NCBI RefSeq assembly: GCF_036785885.1
Contig: NC_092312.1
Span: 20,230,001-20,294,000, forward strand
Source: Coffea arabica
Taxonomy: Eukaryota > Streptophyta > Magnoliopsida > Gentianales > Rubiaceae
Direction: 5' to 3'
DNA length: 64,000 nt
Part shown: positions 24,659 through 35,394 of the stretch, in pieces
Numbering within the stretch: position 1 is the first letter of the stretch
How the letters are laid out: each line of letters starts with the position of its first letter
The notes under the pieces: generated by a model
Told to the model about the DNA's origin: nothing
What the model saw: the letters and a program-made list of their open reading frames with translations, nothing else
Database searches by the model: none
Program-made: the position numbers and the translations under genes

Positions 24659-25503
24659 GGTCCTGTTTGGAACCTGAGTTTTTTGGAAATTTGTCTAAAA
24701 TTTTACTGTAGTGTACTGTAGATTTTTTTGGAAAAATTTTTTAAGATGAAAAACTTTTGAAAAAATTGTTTAAGATGAAAAACTTTTTTTTTTCTTTCCT
24801 CTCTTTTTCTTCTTCTTCTTCCTTCTCCTTGGTCCGTTGCCTTTGCCTTCCCAGCACAAGGCAAGAAAGAGCAACAGTTGATAAACATCAGGTGAAAATT
24901 TTCTTTCTTTTCTTTTTTTTTTTCTTCTTCTTCCTTCCCCCTTCCTATTCCCTCACGGTACCAGACCTCTGCCTCATTGAAGAACCAGTAGCCATGGTCT
25001 CAAGAATTTTTTTTTTCTTTTTCTCTTTCCCTCTTCTCCCTCTACTCCCTTTCACCCTCCTCCTCTTCTCCCTTTCCCCCTCCCCCTTTGCCCAATCCGG
25101 TCGTTGACCAGATCTCTAAAAACTTTGCCGCGACTGGCTACGATCTGGTCGCGCGACCAGATCGCAGCCAAGAAAGAAAGAGAGTGGCTAGGGAAGGGAG
25201 GGAAGGAGAGGGGGAGGGGGAGAGGGAGAGGGAGAAAGGAAGGAAAAAAAAAGGAAGGTCGGCACCTGAAGCAGCGGCGAAGGTGGTGGTGGCCGGCGGC
25301 GGAAGTGGTGTGGCTGGCGATGAAGGTGTGGTGGATTGGGTGGAGTAGAAAGAAGAAGAAAAGAGGAAGTTTTTTGTGTATTAGATATTTTGAAGTGTGT
25401 AGGTTAAAAAATTTGATAGATTTTTTTGGATTCCTGTAGCTAAAGTTGTTAAAAAATTAGTAGCTAAAAAACTTGGCCAAAAAACTCGATTCCAAACAGG
25501 CCC
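24659..25503. mobile_element. hAT-like foldback element nested in the long-TIR element
   Basis: Terminal inverted repeats are ggtcctgtttggaa (left) and, read in reverse, gggcctgtttggaa (right). The host arm is intact elsewhere: the homologous left arm near 23405 reads straight through this site. The target aattat appears on both sides of the insert, as expected from a 7-8 bp hAT-type duplication. The interior is strongly asymmetric: pyrimidine-rich on the left (24780-25095) and purine-rich on the right (25165-25255), centred on a perfect palindrome at 25141-25164. A GC-rich stretch (gcagcggcgaagg...) at about 25270-25340 may be foreign. No transposase is present. Confidence 0.7.
25141..25164. 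repeat. Perfect 24-bp palindrome
   Basis: The two 12-base halves (CGATCTGGTCGC and its complement) abut without a spacer at the centre of the polypyrimidine/polypurine symmetry. A related half-site, gaccagatct, occurs about 40 bp upstream at about 25107-25116. Confidence 0.9.
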
Positions 25504-25578
25504 TAATTATATTTTTAAAAGTGAGAAACGAAAAAAATCATTTTGTAAAATGTGAGGGACGTTTTGAATGATTTTCCC

Positions 25579-25910
25579 AAAAAAAAAAAGCAACTCGCAT
25601 TTTGCAATTCGGAGCGGGCTCAAAGTCCTTCCGATCTGTAAATAGGTTGGGCCGTTGGGTAAGGTTTTGGAGTGTTGTTAGAGTGGGCTTACTCTCAGAG
25701 ACTTGCCTCACACCTAGTAGCAAGTAGAAAAGCCCAGTATAAACTGTCAAATTAACGAATTGGCAAAAGAGAGAGAGCGGCAAAAATTTAGCAGCAGCAG
25801 CCGAGCAGGAGGAGGTTTGTAGGGTTTTAGCCTTTGCAGAGAACGCAAAACCAAAAGCCGAGTGAAGATAAAGAAACAGAAAGCCGCCCACTCACCGTTT
25901 CCTAGCAAAA
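25579..25910 (+). promoter_or_regulatory. MRTO4 upstream region
   Basis: This 330-bp stretch lies between the transposon and the MRTO4 start and should hold the promoter and 5' leader. A purine-rich leader (gaagataaagaaacagaaag) precedes the ATG. No clear TATA box is seen. Confidence 0.4.
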
Positions 25911-28784
25911 ATGCCGAAATCAAAGCGCAACAGACCAGGTACTTCTCTCCCATTTTTTCCCCAGTGTCGTTGCTGAAAGCAGTGGAACGATTTTAATGTT
26001 TTTAGGGAGTTTCTTTCTGGGTTTTTGTTGTTTCTGCTGCGATTTTTTCTTTTTGGGATGTGGGTTTGATGCAATTGTGTGATTGGAGTGCAGTGACTCT
26101 ATCGAAGACGAAAAAGAAAGGGAGGGAGCACAAAGAAAATATAGTGAATTCAATAAGGGAAGCTATTGAGAAGTATGATTCCGTATACGTTTTCACTTTC
26201 GAGAACATGAGAAATCTCAAGTTCAAGGAGTTCAGGGAGAAGCTCAAATCTTCTTGCAGGTAACCTGTCCAAAATAAATAATTAAAACCTTCACGCGTTT
26301 CCCACTTTCTCAGGCGTGAACTGTATAATCGTTTTTGGGAGAAATGAGAAGAACATATAATGTTTGATTTGGGCACTACCAAAGAATTCAAAAGGGGCTA
26401 TCGATGCTAATGTTTTCAAATGTTAAGTCGGCGTTAATCTTCAGTTGTTAGTATTCTAAACTGGCTACTTGTTGCTATGTTTGCGATTTCGGTCAACCTT
26501 CTGATATATGACGTCAAGGTGCATTTTCCTTGAATGAAATTGTCGCGCTGCAGTTTTTCATCTCTTTTCAACATATTCACGTGTTCCTATGTGTGATTAT
26601 GTCACGCATAAACTAGGATGTTTCTGGTTATCTATAGTTTCATTTTTTGATTAGTCCTTCTTATGGAATTCCATGAAAAAGATTTATGCACATTATTTAT
26701 TTTTCAGAGAACTGAAGAAGATATAGCATAAATTTTACACCTTGAGCTCAAGCTCCTGTGAATATGAGGTATATTCTTAGTTACTGTTCTCACACGCATA
26801 GTTCTCTTTTCATTGTTCAGATTCTTTCTTGGCTCGAACAAAGTGATGCAAGTTGCTCTGGGTCGATCTGTTGCTGATGAGCTTAGACCGGGCCTTCACA
26901 AGATCTCCAAGGTTGGGTGCGCACACACACGCACGCACGCACGCACGCACATACATATACAATTCCATTTTCTTACATCTATTTCCATGGTTTAATGCTT
27001 TTCTGAGCTAACGGATTTCTTCTTTTCCAGCTTGTTCGTGGAGATTCTGGGCTTTGTTTTACTAATCTACCAAAGGAAGAAGTTCAAAGGTACTTTTAGA
27101 TTCATTCACTAGGTCTGTAAGATTTTTTTTTGAATATTTTTGTTGATGAATAACAAAGATGAGAACTGCTAAAGGCCACTTTTTTTGCTAAAGGTGGAAA
27201 AATGGTAGTTGGAATGGGTGAAGGAAAAAGGAGAGATTAGATTTTGAATTTTCATGATGACTTGGTGGTTTTAATTAGAAAACATGCAGAAAATTGCTCT
27301 TTTCAGGTTCCATCCATGGATACTAAGTTAAAGCATGTTTTTTCCAAGTTTTTTGTCTTCGAAGCCTATACAATACAGTCAACCCTTGTAGCTTGAGCTG
27401 ATTGGTACAAAGAAATTGCCTTTTGGGGCTTTACTTCTCTGTGCATATGAAAAGTACTGAAGCTGTGAACTTCTGTTATGTATAGGCCTTAAAGAGTTTT
27501 TTCTTCCTTATTTTGGCTTTCCCATTCAGATTAACGAGCTAATTAATTATCATTTAGGACATCTGCTGTTGTTCTTTTCAATTGGTCAATCCATATGTGT
27601 AATTTATTCCCCTGCTTTTGGTTTGTCTGACTTTTTAAAATGGCTGGCAGACTATTCAATGAATATGAAGAATATGACTTTGCAAGAACTGGAACCCTTG
27701 CAACAGAAAAGGTATGGTTTTAACTCCCTTTCCCTCATCAGGGATTGTTTCTGTGAAACTGCCCCATCGAATTTGAGTAGCTGGATTTCGATTTGCTTAG
27801 TGCTTGTTATTTTGCTTGGTTGAAAGAATAATGCTACTATTTCTGGAATTTCTAGATCTAGGGATGAATCCTGGTAATAGGTGTTTTGCAATAGTGAGAC
27901 TATCTTTTTATTTATTTATTTATTTTTGCATACTTGAAATTTGTGCCTGTGCAGCTGGCTGTTTATTAACATTTGGATCGCTGTTAATTTCGTCATCCTA
28001 CGAATTTGCATTTTTTTCAGCATTTTGGGCATTTGGATCACACACAGCTCATCAGTAGGTAGTGTCACAACCATCAGCTGATAAATGCAATGACATTTTG
28101 GTTTATGCAGATGCTTCTTGGATAGTTGAGCATGTGCATTCCCATATTTGTAAATCATGTGTCGTCTGTTGACTTAAAAAAACAGGAGTGTCTTCTGTTG
28201 ACTTATATGTTGTATAGCGCTATGCATAGCACTAACTTCTCATTGAATTTTTAGGTGGAGCTTAAAGAAGGACCCTTGGACCAGTTCACCCATGAGATGG
28301 AACCCTTCTTGCGCAAGCAAAACATGCCTGTCCGCTTAAACAAAGGTGTGGTTTTATGTGTATCTTTTTGTTGGACGTTTTCTTGTTAAATGCAATAAGA
28401 TGTAAAGATAGTCTACTTGGTGATCAGGCGTGATTGAGCTCCTGTCTGACTGTGTTGTATGTGAGGAAGGCCAACCTCTGTCGCCTGAGTCAGCTCGGAT
28501 ATTGGTATGTTCCTCGTTAATAAAACCATTTCTCGTCGTCGTCGTATTGTCTTGGTCGTGATACTTAAAATGTCACATAGGACAAACTTACTTTACCTTG
28601 TTTTGCTGTGTTTGAAGAGCTTTGGGATTGTTTCGAGGCACTAAATCATGGCTTTATTGTTATGCAGCGTCTTCTTGGTATAAAGATGGCTACTTTCCGG
28701 CTTCATTTGACTTGCAGATGGAGCTCTGAGGAATTTGAGGTTTATCAAGAAGGATTGGAAGATTCAGATGTCGAATCCTCGTAA
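25911..28784 (+). CDS. MRTO4: mRNA turnover protein 4 homolog (ribosome assembly factor)
   Basis: MRTO4/Mrt4 is a nucleolar uL10 (P0) paralogue that holds the P-stalk site on pre-60S particles until P0 replaces it. Eight exons join in one frame: 25911-25938, 26094-26259, 26821-26911, 27031-27089, 27651-27711, 28255-28345, 28428-28504 and 28668-28784. They total 690 bases, or 229 residues. All junctions are GT-AG. The N-terminus MPKSKRNRPVTLSKTKKKG is typical, followed by the uL10-like fold (YDSVYVFTFENMRNLKFKEFR, SNKVMQVALGRS, LFNEYEEYDFARTG). The C-terminus is acidic and lacks the P0 tail, as expected for Mrt4. The intron after exon 3 starts with an ACGC/AC microsatellite. The gene converges on CMC4. 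Confidence 0.95.
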
Positions 28785-29276
28785 CAACACTCGAACGTAT
28801 GACATGTATCAATCAATATACATTGTGCCATACGAGTGTTTGAGTTTGCAGCCCCTTCCGGATCGTGTTGGAATTTCAAGTGCTTAAGTAGTACAGGCTC
28901 TGTATTCTCTCTTTAAAGTTTTAGTTGACGCTGAGTTAAAAGTTTTGCTGTTGTGATCAAGTATGGGCAGTTATTCTTTTTTGGAGACATATATTTATGT
29001 ATTTTTTAATGGCATTGATGGAAGAAGTTACATCTTGTCAATCAGTAAACTTGATTGGATTTGGGGTTTCAATCAGTAACAAATACTGAATAGTGCAAGT
29101 ACCGTGTTTTGCACTTGATAAGACTTCCAACTCAAAAAATGTCCACGCAAATGTAGTCCCTTCCTCTACCCTAATTCCTGGGAAACAAAAAAAAAAAACA
29201 AGAGTAGCTGGCTTCCAAGCATCCATTTGCCAAGGCTCCTTTATTTTTTTCGGATGCAAGCCATTAGCCAAGGGTC
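28785..29276. other. Shared 3' region between MRTO4 and CMC4
   Basis: The two stop codons face each other 492 bp apart, so both 3' UTRs must lie here and may overlap. No separate gene is supported. An A-run near 29189-29200 is present. Confidence 0.5.
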
Positions 29277-32200
29277 CTATTTGCGTATCTGCTTTAGAAG
29301 GCCAGATACGGAGGCACAATGTGTTGATTTGTATTTACACTCTTCGCAGCAAGCCTGCAGCAATTCAATGACCCTAACACACCTGCACGTATATGAACAA
29401 GCACAAGGCCTTAAAAGAATCAGTTTTTATCGCATGATATTAGAAATTAATCTAGGCACCATCAGTAAACTGAGCAGACACCATCGGACTGTCTTATCAG
29501 TTAATTGAGCAGCATCTTATGGGTATATAAGGCAGATACAATTGAAAAAGGTTATCCAAGTCAATTAACGATGAACCTTAAATATTCCAGAAAAAAAATG
29601 AGAGGTGGGAGATCACAAGTGGTGCTGAAACTAGACCAACATGAGCTTTGAATGAAAATTCGACATACTTGTAGTGCGACCATTAAGTAGCTTGAATGAC
29701 AACCATCTCGTAATTGGCCTTTAGTTCCGTTTCACCGAAAAACCCCCAAAGAGAAGATGCCCAAGTTTTAGGTCCTTGCTTGACTACCATCTCGTAATTG
29801 GCCTTTAACTTGACTACCATCTCTCATTTTAAAATACGTCTCGGCTCTTTTGAACATGTCCAAGTTTTACAGAGTCATACAACATGACTGTATAGCACAG
29901 TAGGACCATATTTGACAAATAGGTAACATATTTACACGAAGAGGCGATAATTTATATGTGCCACCACCTATTAGTTCTTGTATCGATTAGCTTACATCAG
30001 AGGATAGTCTAAAGCTGTTCCCTTGCTATCAGTCCATCCAAGAGCACCCCTTCCTAGTCTGCTTAGTCGGTTGAGTAATCAAACTCGGATTCTTATATTG
30101 GTCGAGTAGTGAGACGGACATTTCCTCACAATCATATTGTTGATTCCAGTTAACATCAGATTGAATGAAACGGATGACCAGAAGAAGATAGCAAGGCTAA
30201 ACAGATTCGAGATTATCTTTACCTGTTTCTCCTCTCTCCAGCACTCTTGCACTGATCAGCTTGCTGCAACAAAGCAGGCTGAGGAATGAATTGGATGGAA
30301 ATTTAGGTCTCTGTCCGCTTGGAAGATTATTCTTTCCTCCTCAGTGAAAGAGGGCAAAGGTGTGTGGGAAGAGGCTTTAAAGAGCTATTTCCTGAGGTCT
30401 TTCGGTTAGGATTTGCTAGTAAGAAAAGAATGGGACTTTAAGCTCATATACGTGCGAAGGAAGCATTCCCTAATGCTTCCCAGTGAATGACTTTCTCGTC
30501 GGCCAGGAACTTTTTACCTGTGTTGTCCACTTTGTTTTAATGCATTATGGATAGTTCGCTGCTGTACTGGCTGTACCAGGTATTCTCACTCGCCAGCAGA
30601 GGCTAAACCTATATTCATTTTATGTTTTTCAAGCATCAGTTATGATGCAGATTTAGTGACGCTTGCGACTGGCTTAGCAGAACTCCTACTTGCTTTTCTG
30701 ACAGTAAGATTGTTACATTAGCAAAGTAGCAGGTAATTCTATTTATTTCTAGCTCGTACATCGTTCCACACCGAGAAGAGGGATGTGTACCATGGGGAAC
30801 TCCGGACCTAGGCCTGATAGAGGAGAGGAGTTCAAAAGCCAACCATATTTGACAATTACAAACAAGGCCTCAGTCCATAAATAACTCTCTTCAAGTGAAA
30901 AGCCACCAATAGTCTGAAAAAGTACATTATGCATCTCTTCCTTAAAGCATAACTTTCAGAAACTTTTTGTCAGGTGAAGTAGTCCACTTAACAGATGCAT
31001 CGATCAAGAAAGCAAATTTAAGAACACAACAAGCCAGAAAATTAACTAAAACCAATTCAATCACTATGCACTATAATGAGTCTGCATGAATTTTTTGTTT
31101 TGAATTCTTTGAATCAGGAGAATGCCTGCTTTTGTGGTTCAGAAACCAAGCAGGGCAACTATAAGGATAATCAGCATCCATAAACCTATCGAGGAGATAA
31201 TGGAGAAAAGAACAATTTTTTTTTCAAATACAAGATTTCTGGATGCATGTAGGTCACTAATATTCTTGAGTTGAAATCATACAAGAGGACCTTAATTGGG
31301 GTCTGAGGAAGGTTGGGAACTTCACATTTGACTGGATAGTCACAAAGGATTAGTTCACAAAGAAATAGGAATGATAAAGAGAGCTTTAAAATGTAACTTA
31401 GCTAATTGAAAAGATTCAATTTTGATAACAAGAGAACCTAAAGGACCACTCTAATAAAAACAAACAGGTAAATTTAATAAACAAAAAGAGTATGATACCT
31501 TTTCAAATGTGTTATTCCCTACTTCATGCCTCACTGTCTGAAACAACTAATATTAGTCGAAAGAAGATCCAGTGTTTGCAAATGCTTTGCGCCAAATTTT
31601 CCTCCCATATGTTTGATAGATTAATAAAAGATGTTTCCTTGTCCCCATAAACCAGGTTTGGTGTAGTTCTGTTTTTGTTGGAAGTCTAATATGGAGTGAT
31701 AATAGACAGAAAATAGTTTCCAAGGTCATAAAGGCAACATTTTTACACAATTTACATGGACAAGGTGTCATTTCTGGGTAAATGTGTATGACTTCAGGAA
31801 GAGGTTTACAAACAATGTAGAACTGAAAGTGGCATGATTCACATCCTAATCAGAGTAAAAACCTGAAAACATGTCATACAATTTTTATCACATCCGCAAT
31901 GATGAGATGCCACATCATTTAAGCCGCTGATATTTCTTTCGGTTAAAGAACGCTGAAACTAAAGAGTACCAAAATTATCCGCCTCTGTTGCCTATAAAAC
32001 TGTTCCTCTATTACATATTCAACAGTCAACTGCAATTTTGTACTCATCTTCCGGCACAATAACAGTCAGCAGACACTTCTGAAGCCATCTGCAAGAGTCT
32101 TAACCACCACAACTTCCACACAGGTATCCATTCTCATCATTTTTACTATGAATAAACCTGTCAGGGGCCCACTTCTGAAGACTGTAGGTGTCTAACCAAC

Positions 32201-33000
32201 TCAACTTCCACAAAGGTATCCATTGTCATCATTTTCACTGTGTATCAATTCTCATCACTTTCGAGTAAATCTGTCTAAATTCAAGTCTTTCTAACCGACA
32301 GTAGCAATTTGTTTTCTTGCTTTTGATGCGAAGCAACATTTCAAGAGTACCTTGACAATCTCAAATCAATTGGTCCATTATCAACACCCAAATTCTAATG
32401 GAGATGCGGACTGGGAGGATGGACTCGTCTCAGAGTAAAACAAGATTTACAAATACCTAAGAACCAGTACACGGAAAATACTTTCAATCAGCGATTTATG
32501 CACTATGAGTGATCATAAGATTTCCAAAAAGCGCTAATAGGCAATCAACTTGCCTTTAATTATGAGCTAAGAAATGCTAAAAAGGTCCACATGATCGACT
32601 AGAAGTTCCAAATTTTCTATTCCAAACGACGCATATTTACTACTCCAGTACTATAACAGAGAAAATCAAACTTTGGCGCAGGATATGTGCGTCGATACCA
32701 ATATAAACAAATATCACAAACTAAAGTGAAGAGTCACCCCATCCACATTTGTATGCAAAGGATTAATGGTTCATCAAAGAAGAAAAGATGGAAAATTTTT
32801 ACAGAGCAGGGGACCTTTCTTCTTCAGTTATCTGGTAGCTTTGGAAAAAAATTAGAGTACATTTTTTATTTAGAGTAAATGAGTGCAGAAATGAAATTAG
32901 AAGAAAAAGGGTACCTTTGTGGATTGAAATTGCTCTTGGCAAGGCAAGCTTGAATATCACAAGCTTGCTTCTTACATGGCTCTTTGCTAGGCTCCGGCAT
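29277..33000 (-). CDS. CMC4: Cx9C mitochondrial protein CMC4 homolog
   Basis: This encodes a 63-residue twin-Cx9C protein of the mitochondrial intermembrane space, a type imported and oxidised by the Mia40 pathway. It has two exons, 32915-33000 (ATG at 33000) and 29277-29382 (stop 29277-29279), separated by a 3.5-kb intron. The joined frame is MPEPSKEPCKKQACDIQAC... and ...VIELLQACCEECKYKSTHC. The cysteine pairs (CKKQACDIQAC and CEECKYKSTHC) each give the Cx9C spacing. The split codon AG|G and the GTACC donor/TGCAG acceptor support the joining. Neither exon is obvious alone because both are about 100 bp. The precise role of CMC4 is not well established. Confidence 0.9.
29383..32914 (-). other. 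3.5-kb CMC4 intron
   Basis: The intron is AT-rich with no internal gene supported. It contains repeated units of gactaccatctcgtaattgg (about 29697-29830) and a direct duplication of about 93 bp (about 32077-32260). It is long for such a short gene. Confidence 0.7.
32077..32260. repeat. Imperfect tandem duplication of about 93 bp
   Basis: Units starting cttctgaag at about 32077 and 32172 both contain caacttccaca followed by aggtatccatt and tcatcattttIac-type segments (cttccacacaggtatcc and cttccacaaaggtatcc). This lies in the CMC4 intron and has no coding role. Confidence 0.65.
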
Positions 33001-33345
33001 CTCTCTTTCTTCTCTCCGCTCGTGGAATTCTCTGCAAGCTGTTCTTCAATTCGTTTCTAGTTTCTTCCTCTTTTTTTTTTTTTTTTTTTTTTTCTGTTTT
33101 CTTGGATGGAGAAGAAATTGAAAACTTCTATTCTATGTCACTCTTCGACAGGAGTTAGCGGTGCGGTGAACGAGAACAAAGAGAAAGAAAGAGTCGCTCC
33201 CTCGCTTTCTTGATGCTCTTCTCTTCTCTTGGGGATGGGGATGATGATGATGATGATGATGATGATGCCTCCAATTAGCGGATGTGTCGAGAAACTTGGC
33301 AACCTCTTTTAATGACGCCGGCTGGCTGTATATATAGTGTTCGAG
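33001..33345 (-). promoter_or_regulatory. CMC4 promoter and 5' leader with microsatellites
   Basis: Upstream of the ATG are a T run at about 33070-33093 and (ATG)9 at 33241-33267, read as CAT repeats on the gene strand. A TATA-like element, tatatatag at about 33330 on the plus strand, reads ctatatata on the gene strand. The trinucleotide repeat is a likely length-variable site. Confidence 0.5.
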
Positions 33346-33689
33346 TTGGCTGGCCCTCGGCTTTGGTGGGGAATCCTGATTTTGGGGCCCCTCCAGTTCT
33401 ATCCGGTTGACAATTAATTCCGTCGTAATCTTGAAATTTGTTCCTGTAATTCATATAACTAAATTAAAGTAAAATTCAAGATCCCATCACACCATTTAAA
33501 GCTGCTGTACTTATAAATTAACACCAAATATTGTAAAAATTACATCAGTTAAACTGAACAAAAATGACGTCAACCGGAGAAGCAAATCACAACATTGACC
33601 TTTTCGATTTCTTTTTATCTTTTTAGTTTTTATTACTTGCTATGATACGAGCGGCCGGCGGCCGTCTCGTGACTTGCATCACTTAGAAA

Positions 33690-33790
33690 AATCCTGTATT
33701 TTGATAGTAAATTATTTGAGATAATTTTGTGAACAAATACTGTAGCATTTTTTTTTGATGTGATATATATTAAATAAAAATATAATTAAA
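33690..33790 (+). repeat. AT-rich MITE-like copy (family A, copy 2)
   Basis: Contains gtaaattatttgagataatt, then actgtagcattttttttt and gatgtgatatatatt. The same order of blocks occurs in reverse at about 13440-13540 and 46437-46565. Confidence 0.55.
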
Positions 33791-35160
33791 AAAATATATT
33801 GATGATACGATCAAGTCAGTGTGTGTAAATACGGAAGAAATAATAATGTGTAATCTAAAGACACTCCATGTTATCGCAAGAAAAAGAGCAAAAAAGGTTA
33901 ACTTCATTTGTCCTTCACCTATATTTATCTTTGGTATCAAGACGAGAATTTTATGTTGAGTTCCCACTCCCTGCTTCAAACCTGGTAGTCAGGATCGAAT
34001 CCCTAATCTATTATATCACGCAGAAGTTCAACTCTCTGACCACTAATCCCAAGACTAGGATTTATGAGATATTATTGCTCAGTTTATTTTGCTAACAGGA
34101 CAGAAATGTTTGGATTTGTTACGTTCTTCACTAATGGTAACAAAACTGAAAGACAATAATATGGCGGAGGAGAGAATGCTGCAAGCTCTCTTGCTGAAGA
34201 ACCTTTCCATGATGATGATGACGGGATATTAAACTCAAGACTCCAGAACCAGAAGGCCGCGTCAAAAACAAGCTCCAACTCCATAGTCCATTCTAAATCC
34301 CGAATCCAGCTCAAAGAGGTTTGGGAACCCTCGCTCGGATTGTGGGTGATCCGGAGAAGAGACGCCTCAAAATAAATGGGCAAAACTTCTGCACACAACA
34401 ACGTCAATTTTGGAGAAGAAGCAACGCCAAATTGTGGTGCACCAAATTTGTTAAGACTTGATTTTCACCATCTGGTCCTCTCTTTTTTCTTTTAACTTTG
34501 TGCCAGTATTTTACGTTTTGCAGAGCGGCCTACTGTTTCTCAAGATACAAATCAATTGTTCAAAGCGCTGCTTTGAAGCCAATTGCTCCAGTTCCTATGA
34601 CCCTTACCAAGTATCACCATATTTCCTAGCCACTCTCTCTCACATATCGACCCCCCCCCCCCTCTCTCTGGACAGTGCCATAAATCTTACCAAAAGCTGG
34701 TTTCATTTTCATGCTTATTAGTAAGCCACATTCAGTTTTCAGCAGATGCTAACAGACCCACTACTTAGGTCTACCATCAGGCCTCCAATGGAAGTGCATC
34801 ACTTTGTTACCAGTCTCATTTAGCCTAAATATGCCAACCAAACAGACCAAAAGAAATTATAACTATGTTGGCAATTGCTATATCAATGAATCAGATTCTA
34901 CTCACAGCTCATTGGGGAAGGTTCGATTCAACGAGTTCAAAAATTGTTTTAACATTAGAAAGGCCTAGATCTGACTTGCCCAACAAATTTCTGTCCAACA
35001 CTGGTTCGAGCTTTTTAGTTTTTGAATTTAACACTTTATAAGCTTGATGTCCCTGAAAAAAAATAAGGGAAGAAGTTCTTCAAGAAAAAATTAAAAAAAT
35101 ATATAGGAAAAAAAAACCTTCTGCTTGTAAAAAATAGTAAGGAGTTGCTTTTGGGGCGTG

Positions 35161-35275
35161 TGTGTTGTGTGTTGCGGGGAGAGAGGAGGGAGGAAGGAAG
35201 AGAGGGAGAGGGAGAGGGAGAGGGAGAGGGAGTGGGAGTGGGGGGGGGGGGGAGGGGGAGAGAGAGAGAGAGCAG
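35161..35275. repeat. Purine microsatellite and G run
   Basis: (GGGAGA)n with interruptions runs from about 35199 to 35230, followed by 13 G at 35240-35252 and (GA)n. On the minus strand this is a C/T-rich tract 140-200 bp past the PYM stop, probably in or near its 3' UTR. The G runs could form quadruplexes on the plus strand. Confidence 0.85.
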
Positions 35276-35394
35276 GGCTTCATGAGAACAAAATCTTGAT
35301 AGAAGAAAAAAAATCTATCATGCAGTGATTACATTCCATCAACCAACATAACTAGCATCAACAGCGTCTTGTAAACCTACCACACATGATAAAA

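Larger units (their letters stand above)
23338..25578. mobile_element. Non-autonomous Mutator-like element with long inverted repeats
   Basis: The left arm begins gggaaaatcattcaaaacgt at 23338. The right arm ends with its reverse complement at 25578. Similarity continues inward for several hundred bases on each side, through cccttaaaa/ttaagggca and ttttacctgaa motifs to about 23720 and 24300. The right arm is interrupted by a second element at about 24659-25503. Flanks acagaaaaa (23329-23337) and aaaaaaaaa (25579-25587) match at 7 of 9, compatible with a 9-bp Mutator target duplication but weak because of the A run. No transposase is present. The central part contains a further foldback at about 23660-23800. 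Confidence 0.75.
33346..35394. other. Spacer between CMC4 and PYM, with repeats
   Basis: No gene is supported. Content: a near-palindrome acgagcggccggcggccgtc at about 33648, a family A MITE-like copy (about 33690-33790), a 12-base C run at 34651-34662, and a purine-rich (GGGAGA)n tract with a 13-base G run at 35240-35252 just beyond the PYM stop. A 107-codon open frame on the minus strand at 34084-34407 lacks recognisable features. Confidence 0.5.

Noticed and set aside
24757-25439. Open frames rich in Phe/Ser or Arg/Glu/Lys
   Set aside because: They translate the polypyrimidine and polypurine halves of the hAT-like insert; low complexity, not genes.
33970-34040. Possible tRNA B-box (ggatcgaatccct)
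   Set aside because: No A-box at the right distance and no cloverleaf could be drawn.
34084-34407. 107-codon open frame on the minus strand
   Set aside because: No recognisable domain, unusual composition, and no splice context; the opposite strand has a short ATG-led frame that stops after 23 codons. Treated as chance.
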